Source of the DNA: Sphingomonas chungangi
GTDB taxonomy: Bacteria; Pseudomonadota; Alphaproteobacteria; Sphingomonadales; Sphingomonadaceae
Length of the DNA: 64,000 bases
Assembly: GCF_013778325.1 (NCBI RefSeq)
Contig: NZ_JACEIB010000001.1
Location: 1 to 64,000, forward strand
Direction of reading: 5' to 3'
Made by a program: the position numbers and the translations under genes. The stretch's first letter is position 1. Each line of letters begins with the position of its first letter. Positions 52,301 to 61,163 of the stretch are shown in pieces. Below the pieces are notes generated by a model, which was given only the letters and a program-made list of their open reading frames with translations, was not told the DNA's origin and did no database searches.

Positions 52301-54842
52301 GGGCACCTTGGGCTTGGGGTGGAAGAAGTCGGGCGAGCGCGCCGAACGCATTGCCCGGCCGGGCACGCGGCGCATCGGCGCGATCGGGGCGGCGGCCGCG
52401 CCACAGCCAGGCGACGGCGGCCTCTCCCTCGCCTCTCTTGTGCTGGGCGAAGCCGAGCGTGCGCATCAGCCGCGCGACCGCAGGCGGCTTCAGGCCCAGC
52501 GAGGTGGAGAGGGAGGGATCGGGCACGAACGGACGATGCCCTTCGCGTGCGTCATGCGCATGACGGGCGAGCCGTTCGGCGAGATCGACGCGCAGCATCT
52601 GGTCGCCGAGATCGCGGAAACCCGCGCGGCAGGCGGCGGCGCGGAGAACGGGATCGGGGAGGTTGATCATCGCCGAACCGGGTGCCGGTAGAGGTGGCAT
52701 GGTCGCGTTGGCGCGCGCGGCCAGCAAGGCGAGCCGCCAGCGCATCGGCTCGGGCTTGAGCAGGGCCGGCACGAACAGGTCGAGCGTACCGATCTTGAGG
52801 CCGAGATTCGCCGCGATCCGGCGCTGATCCCGGTCGAGCGCGGGGAGAGAGGCGGCGACGGAGTCGCGCGAGACGATTCCGCCGGCCTCCGCGACGGGGG
52901 CGAGCAGGCCACGCAGCGCCGATGCGGTCGCCTTGTCGCGCGCGGCGGCGCCGATCGCGGCGAGCGGGGCGAGATGGCGTCCGATCGAGGCAGCGAGCCA
53001 GCGCTCCAGCCGCTCGGCGACCTTCGCCTTGTTCTCGGCCGAGAGCGGATCGAGCGTGCGATGAAGGGTCAGGCGTGGCTCGGCGAGCGAGCGACCCTTG
53101 CCAAGCCGCGCGACCACGTCGCCGCGCCAGAAGATCGCGACCGGGCGGCCGATGTCGGTGGCCAGCGTGAAGGCCTTGTCCGGATCGCTCGCCAGCGCCT
53201 TGGCCCGGCGCGCGAGCTCGTCGCCGAGGCGACGCTCCGCCGCCGCCATCAGCCGCTTCATGTCCGCGTGGCGGGCATTGGCATCGGCGACGAAGCGGAA
53301 GCCGGTGAGGTGGCCGATCGGCTCGTCGGCGACGCTCACCTCGCCGTCCGCGCCGATCGTGACTGGCAGCATCTCCGCGCCCTTCTTGTCCAGATCGCGC
53401 AGCAGCACCGAGGTGCGGCGATCGACGAAACGCTGGGTCAGCCGCTCGTGCAGCGCGTCGGAGAGCTTCTCCTCCAGCTGGCGCGTCCGCTCGGCCCAGA
53501 GCGCGGGCTCGGCCAGCCAGTCGGCGCGGTGGGCGATATAGGCCCAGGTGCGCGCCGACGCGATGCGGTCGGCGATCGTCTCGACGTCGCCCTGCACGGT
53601 ATCGAGCCGGGCGATCTCGTCGGCGAACCATTGCGCAGGAAGCTTGCGATCGCCCTCGGAAAGGTGCTGGAAGACGCGCGCCACCAGCCGGGCGTGCGCC
53701 TCGCTGCCGGTCTTGCGGAAATCGGGGAGGCCGCAGGCTGCCCACAGCCTCTCGGTCATCGCCTGTCCGCGGGCGCGGTGGGCGATGTCGGGCTCGGCGG
53801 CAAGGCGCTTGAGGACGGAGAGGTCGATCGCCTCCGGCGCGGCACGCAGGCCGTCGCGGTCGGGACGCGCCTCCAGGCCGCCGATCAGCCTGCCGACGCT
53901 GGAGAAATCGGGCGTGCCGTTGCGCCAGTAGATATGGTCGAGCGGCTTGAAGTGGTGGCCTTCGATGGCCAGCACTTCCTCGGGATCGAAGCTCGCGCTC
54001 GATCCGTCCGAACCCAGCGTGCCGAACGTCCCGTCGCGCTGGTGGCGGCCGGCGCGGCCCGCGATCTGCGCCATCTCAGGGATGGTCAGCCGCCGCGGGC
54101 GCTTGCCGTCGAACTTGCGCAGCGACGCGAAGGCGACGTGGGCGACATCCATATTGAGGCCCATGCCGATCGCGTCGGTAGCGACGAGATAATCGACCTC
54201 GCCCGCCTGATACATGGCGACCTGCGCGTTGCGGGTGCGGGGGCTGAGCGCGCCCATCACCACCGCCGCCCCGCCGCGCAGCCGGCGCAGCATTTCGGCG
54301 ACGGCATAGACCTCCTCCGCCGAGAAGGCGACGACGACCGAGCGCTTGGGCAGGCGCGAGATCTTCTTCGGGCCGGCATAGCTGAGCGTCGAGAAACGCG
54401 GCCGGCCGATGATCTCGGCATCGGGCGTCAGCGCACGCAGCATCGGCCGCAGCGTCTCGGAACCGAGGATCAGGGTCTCCTCGCGACCCCGCGCGCGCAG
54501 CAGGCGATCGGTGAAGACGTGGCCGCGCTCCGGATCGGCCGCCAACTGAGCCTCGTCGAGCGCAACGAAGGCGAAATCACGATCGGTCGGCATGCTCTCG
54601 GCGGTGCAGAGGAAGTAGCGGGCTTGCGGCGGCAGGATCTTCTCCTCGCCGGTCAGCAGCGCGACCTGATCCTTGCCCTTGATCGCGACCACCCGGTCAT
54701 AGACCTCGCGGGCGAGCAGGCGGAGCGGGAAGCCCATGCAGCCGGAGGAGTGGGCCACCATCCGCTCGATCGCATAGTGGGTCTTGCCCGTATTCGTCGG
54801 GCCCAACACGGCGATCAGCCGCTCATTGACCAAGCCACCCAT
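52293..54842 (-). CDS. SUV3-like superfamily 2 RNA helicase
   Basis: The protein begins with RLIAVLGPTNTGKTHYAIERMVAHSSGCMGFPLRLLAREVYD, whose GPTNTGKT is the Walker A form typical of SUV3 and its alphaproteobacterial relatives. Motif II reads ALDEAQ, and the C-terminal helicase half has DAIGMGLNMDV and QIAGRAGR. A long C-terminal region follows. Mitochondrial SUV3 works with RNA-degrading enzymes. The start is uncertain: ATG 54842 (849 residues) is chosen; GTG 54896 would add 18. It overlaps the S4 gene. Confidence 0.9.
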   Translation of the reverse strand: MGGLVNERLIAVLGPTNTGKTHYAIERMVAHSSGCMGFPLRLLAREVYDRVVAIKGKDQVALLTGEEKILPPQARYFLCTAESMPTDRDFAFVALDEAQLAADPERGHVFTDRLLRARGREETLILGSETLRPMLRALTPDAEIIGRPRFSTLSYAGPKKISRLPKRSVVVAFSAEEVYAVAEMLRRLRGGAAVVMGALSPRTRNAQVAMYQAGEVDYLVATDAIGMGLNMDVAHVAFASLRKFDGKRPRRLTIPEMAQIAGRAGRHQRDGTFGTLGSDGSSASFDPEEVLAIEGHHFKPLDHIYWRNGTPDFSSVGRLIGGLEARPDRDGLRAAPEAIDLSVLKRLAAEPDIAHRARGQAMTERLWAACGLPDFRKTGSEAHARLVARVFQHLSEGDRKLPAQWFADEIARLDTVQGDVETIADRIASARTWAYIAHRADWLAEPALWAERTRQLEEKLSDALHERLTQRFVDRRTSVLLRDLDKKGAEMLPVTIGADGEVSVADEPIGHLTGFRFVADANARHADMKRLMAAAERRLGDELARRAKALASDPDKAFTLATDIGRPVAIFWRGDVVARLGKGRSLAEPRLTLHRTLDPLSAENKAKVAERLERWLAASIGRHLAPLAAIGAAARDKATASALRGLLAPVAEAGGIVSRDSVAASLPALDRDQRRIAANLGLKIGTLDLFVPALLKPEPMRWRLALLAARANATMPPLPAPGSAMINLPDPVLRAAACRAGFRDLGDQMLRVDLAERLARHAHDAREGHRPFVPDPSLSTSLGLKPPAVARLMRTLGFAQHKRGEGEAAVAWLWRGRRPDRADAPRARPGNAFGALARLLPPQAQGAHG

Positions 54843-55013
54843 CCCGAAAAGCAAGGTGGGGTTTTGCGTGTGCGAAGGCAAGAGTCCTTGAGTCACAGAG
54901 GGATTCGCTTCGTCGCATTCCCCGAATCGTTCGACGCACCATAGGGAGGGTCAACTTGACCTTAACCCTGTTGGGGCAGAATCGCCGCTTCATCGAAAAG
55001 GGGACGGAGCGCT

Positions 55014-56510
55014 TTGTACCAGCGCGAGGAGCACGGGTTTGGAACGGGCGGCGCAGGGGCGATCGCCTTGAGTCCGTCCGGCTTCGGCCGCGCCGCGCCC
55101 AAACCGCGCCGGAGCTTCGCGACCGTCGATCTCGTCGTCGATCTCGGCTCGCGCATCGGCACCGGTGAATGGTTTCGCGGGCTCGGCACGCTGGGCGCGC
55201 TGATCGGCGGGACGATCTGGCTGGCGCCCGGCATCGAGCCGCTGACCGTCCCCGTGCCTGCCGCCATGGCATCGGCACAGTATGACGAGATGCGCTCGCT
55301 CTCGATCGCACCGATCGCCTATGGCGCGGATACTGGCCGCCGCCTCGCGCCGACCGATCGCGCGCAGCCGCTGACCTCGACCCCCGAGCGGCCCGAGCTC
55401 GACATTCAGTCCGCCATCGGCCTCGGCGACGGCCTCGCCCGTGTGCTGGAGCGCGAGGGCGCGGCCCATGACGATGCCGTCAAGGCCGCGAGCCTCGTCG
55501 CCGGCGCAGTGCCGCTGTCGGATATCGCGGCGGGCACCAGGCTCGCCATCACGCTCGGCCGCCGCCCGAGCCGCGCGGCGGATCGTCCGCTCGACGCCCT
55601 CACCTTCCGTGCTCGCTTCGATCTCGCGCTGAGCCTGACCCGCGTGAACGGCGCGCTCACCCTCCGGCGCCAGCCGATCGCGGTGGACGACACGCCCATG
55701 CGGCTGACCGGCGCGATCGGAACGAGCCTCTACGAGGCCGAACGGAATGCCGGCGCCTCGCCTTCGGTGGTGGCCGATTACATCAAGGCGATCGCGCCGC
55801 GCATGCCGATCGACGACATCATGGCGTCGGACCGCTTCGACATGGCGTTCGAGCACAGGCGCGCCGCCACCGGCGAGGTACAGACCGGGCGCCTGCTCTA
55901 TGCCGGCATCGTCCACCAGGGCGAGACGCTGCGGCTGGCGCGCTGGACGCTCGGCGGGCGCGAGCAGTGGTTCGACGCGAGCGGAGAGGGCGAGCGGCGC
56001 GACGGCTTCACCATGCCGGTGTCGGGCGCGCGCATGTCCTCGGGCTTCGGGATGCGCTTCCACCCGATCCTCGGCTTCAGCCGGATGCACCAGGGCGTCG
56101 ATCTCGCCGCGCCCTACGGCACGCCGATCGTCGCGGCGGCGGACGGCGTGGTGCGCTTCGCCGGCTGGCATGGCGGCCACGGCAACTTCGTCCAGCTCGC
56201 GCACGACGGCGGGATGGGCACCGGTTACGGCCACATGAGCCGCTTCATCGTGCGGCCGGGCGAGGCGGTCCAACAGGGCGAGTTGATCGGCTATGTCGGA
56301 TCGACCGGCCTCTCGACCGGGCCGCACTGCCATTTCGAGGTCTATCGGGGCGGCCAGGTGATCGATCCGGCGAGCGCCAGCTTCGAAATGACTCAGCGGA
56401 TCGGCGGCGGCGCGCTCGCGAAGTTCAAGGCGATGATGGGAAGGCTGGCGGGGCTGCCCGTTGGCGGCGGCGCGCAGACGGCGCGGGCGAAAGTTCTGGC
56501 CAAGGGCTGA
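55014..56510 (+). CDS. M23-family peptidoglycan endopeptidase
   Basis: The 498-residue protein has one N-terminal membrane segment (about 57-75), a long periplasmic linker with a LysM/OapA-like region, and a C-terminal LytM domain. The zinc ligands His359 and Asp363 (HQGVDLAAPYG) and His438/His440 (GPHCHFEVY) are all present, so it should be an active endopeptidase cutting peptide cross-links, unlike EnvC-type inactive ones. Initiation is at TTG with GGAG six bases before. It is divergent from the helicase. Confidence 0.92.
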   Translation: MYQREEHGFGTGGAGAIALSPSGFGRAAPKPRRSFATVDLVVDLGSRIGTGEWFRGLGTLGALIGGTIWLAPGIEPLTVPVPAAMASAQYDEMRSLSIAPIAYGADTGRRLAPTDRAQPLTSTPERPELDIQSAIGLGDGLARVLEREGAAHDDAVKAASLVAGAVPLSDIAAGTRLAITLGRRPSRAADRPLDALTFRARFDLALSLTRVNGALTLRRQPIAVDDTPMRLTGAIGTSLYEAERNAGASPSVVADYIKAIAPRMPIDDIMASDRFDMAFEHRRAATGEVQTGRLLYAGIVHQGETLRLARWTLGGREQWFDASGEGERRDGFTMPVSGARMSSGFGMRFHPILGFSRMHQGVDLAAPYGTPIVAAADGVVRFAGWHGGHGNFVQLAHDGGMGTGYGHMSRFIVRPGEAVQQGELIGYVGSTGLSTGPHCHFEVYRGGQVIDPASASFEMTQRIGGGALAKFKAMMGRLAGLPVGGGAQTARAKVLAKG

Positions 56511-56525
56511 GCCCCGTCACTCCAA

Positions 56526-56641
56526 CCGTTCGTGCTGAGGAGCCGCTGAGCTCGTCGAAGCGGCGTCTCGAAGTACGCTCTCGCGCAACACCTTTCGAGA
56601 CGGGCCTTCGACTTCGCTCAGTCCCCCCTCAGGGCGAACGG
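56526..56641. repeat. REP/BIME-like palindromic element between convergent genes
   Basis: CCGTTCG (56526-56532) with the nearby CTGAGG is inverted as CCTCAG...CGAACGG (ending 56641). Inside, CGTCTCGAA pairs with TTCGAGACG and a GTCGAAG/CTTCGAC pair is nested. The whole 116 bp can fold as a branched cruciform. It separates the M23 and HerA stop codons and shares the CTTCGAC...GCTCAG motif with 45535-45607. Such elements in sphingomonads are mobilised by RAYT transposases, none of which is in this window. Confidence 0.75.
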
Positions 56642-56658
56642 TGCTCTTGTTGCAAGAA

Positions 56659-58335
56659 TTACCTCCCCTTGCGCCAGCGCGCGATGACGCGGTTGATCAT
56701 CTCCGCCTCGCCGCCCTGGTTCTTCCACAGCACGGAGAAGAGCGGATCGCCCGACGCCGGGCGCTTGTTCTCCTCGAGATTGTCGAAGGCGATGCGCATC
56801 GGGATCGAGGCGCCCTCGCCGCACACCACGCACTCGCGGTTGCGGAGCGCCGGGATCGTCTCCATGAAGCCGCGAGCGCCTTCGGGCATCGCCGCCTTCA
56901 CATGCGCCTGGTCGCGCTCGTTGTTGAGGCGCATCGCGATGATCGTGCCGCACTGGGAAAGCACGCCCTCCGCAAGGTCCGATGGACGCTGTGTGATCAG
57001 GCCCAGCGAGACGCCGTATTTACGCCCTTCCTTGGCGATCCGCTCGAGAACGCGCCGCACCGCCGACTGGCCCGGCACGCGATCGGACGGGATATAGCGG
57101 TGCGCCTCCTCACAGACGAGCAGGATCGGACGCGGCGTCTCGTGGCGGGACCAGATCGCGTAATCGAAGACGAGGCGGCTCAGCAGCGCGACCACCACCG
57201 ACGTGATCTCGGAGGGCACGCCCGACACGTCGATGATCGAGATCGGCTTGCCGCCGGTCGGCAGGCGGAACAGGCGGGCGATCGTCGCCGCCATCGTGTC
57301 CGCCACCAGCATGCCGGAGAACATGAAGCCGTAACGCGGATCGGCGCGCAGCTCCTCGATCTTGGTCTTCAGCCGCATGTGCGAGCTGGTGTCGCCGGCG
57401 CGATCGAGCTTGCCCATGTCGGTGACGATGAAGTTGAGCAGGTCGGACAGCAGATAGGGGATCGGGCTGTCGACCGTGACCTTGCTGAGACCCTCGGCGG
57501 CGCGGCTCTTCTGACGCGCGGCGAGCAGGCACTTGGCGAGCACGTCCATGTCGCGCTGGCGCTCGGCGCCTTCGGTGTTGAGCATCACCTCGGCATGCTC
57601 CTCGAAGGTGAGCAGCCAATAGGGGAGCTGGAGGTTCTCGACGTCGAACAGCTCGCCATAGCCCTCGAACGCCGCCGGATATTCGCCGTGCGGATCGATC
57701 ATGACGACATGGCCCTGCGGCGCCATCTCGCAGATGCGATGGAGGATGAGGGCGAGGCTGGTCGACTTGCCGGTGCCGGTGGAGCCGACCAGCGCGAAAT
57801 GGCGGCCGAGCAGCGAATCGATATAAAGCGATCCGCGCACGTCGGATGTCGGATAGACGGTGCCGATCTCGATATGCGGGCGATCCTCGGCGGCGAAGAT
57901 CTGCATCATGTCGGCATGGCCCGCCGGATAGACCGACACGCCCGGCATCGGGTAGCGTGTCACGCCACGGCGGAATTCCAGCATCTTGCCGGTGGTCGGG
58001 CAGATCCGGCCTTCGCCCAGGAAGTCGATCTCGGCGGCGATGCGGTCACCGTCGCCGCGTTCGAGCGCCAGCGAGCGGACGTTGGCGGCCAGCCACAGAT
58101 CGCCGCAGCGCATCTTGATCTGGCTGCCGACCTCGCCGGCCAGCGCGATGCCGCCGCCCGTGTCGGCCCCGTCATGCAGGCGCTGGATGGCGCGCGCGTC
58201 GAAGATCACGCGGGCCGAGCCGCCGCCCACGTCCAGCACGAAGCCGATCTCGGTCAGCGGGGAATCGCGGCGGGGCTCCGCTGCCGCCGGCGCGGCAGTC
58301 TCCTCGGCAAAACCGCGCCAAGCCAATCCGTCCAC
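56659..58335 (-). CDS. HerA/DUF87-type hexameric ATPase
   Basis: The 558-residue protein has an N-terminal HAS-barrel region and a RecA-like ATPase core with Walker A GSTGTGKST (184-192) and Walker B ILLVCEEAHRY, as in HerA DNA translocases. Initiation is at GTG after AAAGGA. No NurA nuclease gene is adjacent, so the archaeal HerA-NurA pairing is not seen. It could act in DNA processing or as a membrane-associated motor; substrate unknown. Confidence 0.88.
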   Translation of the reverse strand: MDGLAWRGFAEETAAPAAAEPRRDSPLTEIGFVLDVGGGSARVIFDARAIQRLHDGADTGGGIALAGEVGSQIKMRCGDLWLAANVRSLALERGDGDRIAAEIDFLGEGRICPTTGKMLEFRRGVTRYPMPGVSVYPAGHADMMQIFAAEDRPHIEIGTVYPTSDVRGSLYIDSLLGRHFALVGSTGTGKSTSLALILHRICEMAPQGHVVMIDPHGEYPAAFEGYGELFDVENLQLPYWLLTFEEHAEVMLNTEGAERQRDMDVLAKCLLAARQKSRAAEGLSKVTVDSPIPYLLSDLLNFIVTDMGKLDRAGDTSSHMRLKTKIEELRADPRYGFMFSGMLVADTMAATIARLFRLPTGGKPISIIDVSGVPSEITSVVVALLSRLVFDYAIWSRHETPRPILLVCEEAHRYIPSDRVPGQSAVRRVLERIAKEGRKYGVSLGLITQRPSDLAEGVLSQCGTIIAMRLNNERDQAHVKAAMPEGARGFMETIPALRNRECVVCGEGASIPMRIAFDNLEENKRPASGDPLFSVLWKNQGGEAEMINRVIARWRKGR

Positions 58336-58404
58336 GCTTGTTCCTTTCCCCTCGGAAGGACGACGTCTAGCCGGGCATGGGTAAAGAAATGACTGAGAGA
58401 AGGG

Positions 58405-59157
58405 TTAATTCCGCCGAAACAGCGCGCCCGCGCCCCAGCCGATGGCGAGCGAAAGAGCCACCGCGACAAGGCCGTACGTGAAGGGCCAATGGTGTGCGGC
58501 CAGCGTCACGAAGCGCTCGAACCCCTCCTTGCCGATGTCGACCTCGCGCACCGCACCGGCCACCACCTTGCCGTCCTGGATCAGGAAGGTCTCTGCGACG
58601 TAGCGGCCCACCGGCACGCGGGCGGGGATGGCGATCTGGGCTCGATAGAGCGCGCCCTCGCGGATCGCGACGCCATGGCTGTCTTCCACGTAGAGGCCCG
58701 ATCGGCGCTTGAGATCGACCAGCCCGTTCTCGAAGCGCGCTTGTTCGGCGGGCTCGGCGCCCGAGGCGGGGGACATCTGGAGACTGTCCAGCCCAAGCTC
58801 GTAGATGGCGGCCGTGCGCTGGTCGACCAGCTGGCTGAGAGGCCGCGAACTGGCGATCGCATAGAAGGTGGGGGCGGAGCGGAAGCGCGCGCTGTCCGCG
58901 TTCAGCCACATGCCGGCGACCTTCTGCTTCTCGCGCACCAGGATCGACTGGGTCGGCCCCTTGAGCACCACCGCGACATCGGCGGGGTGATCGGGCTGGC
59001 GGCCGTGAGGATAGAGGATCGCGCCGAACAGCAGCAGTTCGGCGCCGGTGAAGCTGTAGACGATCTGCACCTGGCTGTCGGAGACGTCTGGCACCAGCAC
59101 CGGCTTGGCGGCGCCCAGGCAGAGAAGGGCGGCGAGCGCTGCAAGGCGCTGCCTCAT
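58405..59157 (-). CDS. TIGR02186-type membrane-anchored periplasmic protein
   Basis: The 250-residue protein has a signal peptide (MRQRLAALAALLCLGAAKP), a periplasmic beta-rich domain starting with VLVPDVSDSQVQIVYSFTGAELLLFGAI, and one C-terminal membrane helix (GLVAVALSLAIGWGAGALF). This matches TIGR02186, a family encoded next to TSUP transporters in alphaproteobacteria. Its start overlaps the TSUP stop by ATGA. Function unknown; it may be an accessory subunit. Confidence 0.85.
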   Translation of the reverse strand: MRQRLAALAALLCLGAAKPVLVPDVSDSQVQIVYSFTGAELLLFGAILYPHGRQPDHPADVAVVLKGPTQSILVREKQKVAGMWLNADSARFRSAPTFYAIASSRPLSQLVDQRTAAIYELGLDSLQMSPASGAEPAEQARFENGLVDLKRRSGLYVEDSHGVAIREGALYRAQIAIPARVPVGRYVAETFLIQDGKVVAGAVREVDIGKEGFERFVTLAAHHWPFTYGLVAVALSLAIGWGAGALFRRN

Positions 59158-60068
59158 CCCAGCTCCACGCTGTAGAGTTCGCCTGGCCGCCACGTCAGCC
59201 CGATCGCCATGCGCACCGCCACCGCCAGCACGATCAGCGCCAGCATCAGGCGGAGATATTCGGGCTTCATCGTCATCGCGAAGCGGCTGCCGATCTGCGC
59301 GCCCGTCGCCGATCCGACCAGCAGGAGGAGCGCCAGCACGATATCGACCGCCTCGGTGGTGACGGCATGGATCAGCGTGGTCGCGGCGGTGACGAACAGG
59401 ATCTGGAAGAGCGAGGTGCCCACCACCACCTGCGCGGCCATGCCGAGCAGGTAGATCATCGCCGGCACCATCACGAAGCCGCCGCCGACGCCGAGGCTGA
59501 CGGTGAGCACGCCAGTCAGCACGCCGAGCAGGAAGGGCGCGAGCGGGGAGATATAGAGACCCGAACGATAGAAACGGTAGCGCCCCGGCAGCATCGCGAT
59601 CAGCGGATTATGGCGCCGGGCCATGCGCCGCGGTTTCTCGCCACGCCGCTGGGCAAGAATCGTCGCGATCGACTCGCGCGCCATCAGCCCGCCGATCGAT
59701 CCCAGCATCAGCACGTATGTGAGCGAGATCACGGTATCGATCTGACCCAGCCGCTCGAGCAGCCGGAACAGCAGTACGCCGAGCCCCGAGCCGAGGATGC
59801 CGCCCGCGACCATGACGCCGCCCATCTGGAAGTCGACGCCGTTGCGCCGCATCTGCGCGAGCACGCCCGACACGCTGGCGCCGGTGATCTGGGTGGCGGA
59901 GGACGCGACCGCGACGGTGGGCGGGATGCCGTAGAAGATGAGGAGGGGCGTGGTCAGGAACCCGCCGCCCACCCCAAACATGCCGGACAGCAACCCGACG
60001 CCGCCGCCGAGCAGCACGATCACCAGCATGTTCACCGATAGTCCGGCGATGGGCAGGTAGATGTGCAT
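59154..60068 (-). CDS. TSUP-family (TauE/SafE) anion exporter
   Basis: The 304-residue inner-membrane protein has about eight helices and the two family repeats: GVGLLSGMFGVGGGFLTTPLLIF near the start and LGVGGGFVMVPAMIYLLGM in the second half. TSUP members move sulfite, sulfonates or other organic anions. Translational coupling to the TIGR02186 gene suggests they work together. Confidence 0.92.
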   Translation of the reverse strand: MHIYLPIAGLSVNMLVIVLLGGGVGLLSGMFGVGGGFLTTPLLIFYGIPPTVAVASSATQITGASVSGVLAQMRRNGVDFQMGGVMVAGGILGSGLGVLLFRLLERLGQIDTVISLTYVLMLGSIGGLMARESIATILAQRRGEKPRRMARRHNPLIAMLPGRYRFYRSGLYISPLAPFLLGVLTGVLTVSLGVGGGFVMVPAMIYLLGMAAQVVVGTSLFQILFVTAATTLIHAVTTEAVDIVLALLLLVGSATGAQIGSRFAMTMKPEYLRLMLALIVLAVAVRMAIGLTWRPGELYSVELG

Positions 60069-60101
60069 GGGAACAGGGCTAACCCATTGCGCGCCCGAGG
60101 G

Positions 60102-61163
60102 CTAGAAGTCGGTGGCGATCGTCAGCGCCGGCCCCGATCCGGGGTTGTCGTGGCCCAGCACCCGCTCGCGCCAGTCGAGCGCGACGGCGACGGCATGGCG
60201 CTCCACCGGCAGGCGCAGCACCACCGACGGGCCGATGTCGAGCCGGGAGGCGCCGGGCTGCGCCGCGCCCCACGCGCCGCCACCGATCGCGAGCGACTTG
60301 CCGCCGCCGAGATCGATCGCACGGGCGATCCGCGCCGCGCCGTCGGCGTAAAGATCCCGCCTGCGCGCGCCGACCGCGCCCGCCTCGCCATAGGCGTCGA
60401 GCCGCCAGCCCGGCGCGATGCGGACATCGTCGACGCCGCCGGCCGCGCCCAGCGTCCAGGCGTTGCGGCCGCCTCTGTCGATCGCGATGCGACGTTCCGC
60501 CATCAGGTGGATCGGCAGCGCGTCGATCGGCTTCCAGTCGAACCCGATCGCCGCCTCGGTCTGCCGCGCGCCGCCGATCGCGGTCGATATGCGCGCCGCC
60601 GCCGACAGATGCCTGTCGATCCGGTAGAGGATGCGCGCGCCGGACTGCCCGCCGCCGATCTGGCCGGGCGAGAGGCTGTTGGCCCGCCCGCCGCCGCGCA
60701 GGAACGCCCAGGCCGAGCCGGAGAAGCGCTTGTCCGAAGGCTGGCCGACGCTGGCGGCCGCTTCGGACAAGCCGCTCGATCGACGGTAGATACGGCCCGA
60801 GCCGGACGAGTAGGCGGCCAGCATCAGCAACTGGCTGGCGCGATAATCCTCGTCGGCGAGCGATCGCAGAGGCTCGCTCGCGCTCCGCCACATTGGCGAG
60901 ATCACCGATGGGACTGGAGCGCGATACGCTGTCCGCAGCAGGAACGGGAAGGGCCGGCGCGCCAACCCCTGGAAGAGGGGTGGAGACCTCCTGGCCAGCA
61001 GCGAGGGAACGGTCGGCATGTTCGCGACGATGCGGCGAGGCTGGGATGGCAGCGTTGAAGGCGGCCCCCAGCCGAACAGCGCGACACCACGCCCCGTCGT
61101 CCACACCGCCGCCACCGCGATCAGGAAGCGGACCGGCGCGGCACGGGAGAGCGATCCGCTCAA
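60102..61163 (-). CDS. Outer-membrane protein resembling the NfrA C-terminal domain
   Basis: The frame is open to 61583, but the TTG at 61163 overlaps the glycosyltransferase TGA and gives 353 residues. After an N-terminal hydrophobic stretch (VRFLIAVAAVWTT) and a Pro-rich linker, the C-terminal 200 residues look like an outer-membrane barrel. There are alternating strands such as DWKPIDALPIHLMAERRIAID and WRLDAYGEAGAVG, ending in an aromatic (ATDF), as in the C-terminal part of NfrA. NfrA proteins also have long TPR repeats, missing here. It would export what the adjacent NfrB-like enzyme makes. Confidence 0.6.
   Translation of the reverse strand: MSGSLSRAAPVRFLIAVAAVWTTGRGVALFGWGPPSTLPSQPRRIVANMPTVPSLLARRSPPLFQGLARRPFPFLLRTAYRAPVPSVISPMWRSASEPLRSLADEDYRASQLLMLAAYSSGSGRIYRRSSGLSEAAASVGQPSDKRFSGSAWAFLRGGGRANSLSPGQIGGGQSGARILYRIDRHLSAAARISTAIGGARQTEAAIGFDWKPIDALPIHLMAERRIAIDRGGRNAWTLGAAGGVDDVRIAPGWRLDAYGEAGAVGARRRDLYADGAARIARAIDLGGGKSLAIGGGAWGAAQPGASRLDIGPSVVLRLPVERHAVAVALDWRERVLGHDNPGSGPALTIATDF

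Noticed and set aside
52974-54944. 656-codon plus-strand open frame opposite the helicase
   Set aside because: Low-complexity composition, no recognisable motif and no Shine-Dalgarno; a shadow of the helicase codons.
56659-58335. HerA-type ATPase as part of an antiviral defence system
   Set aside because: No Sir2, nuclease or other effector gene is adjacent; neighbours are cell-wall and anion-transport genes.
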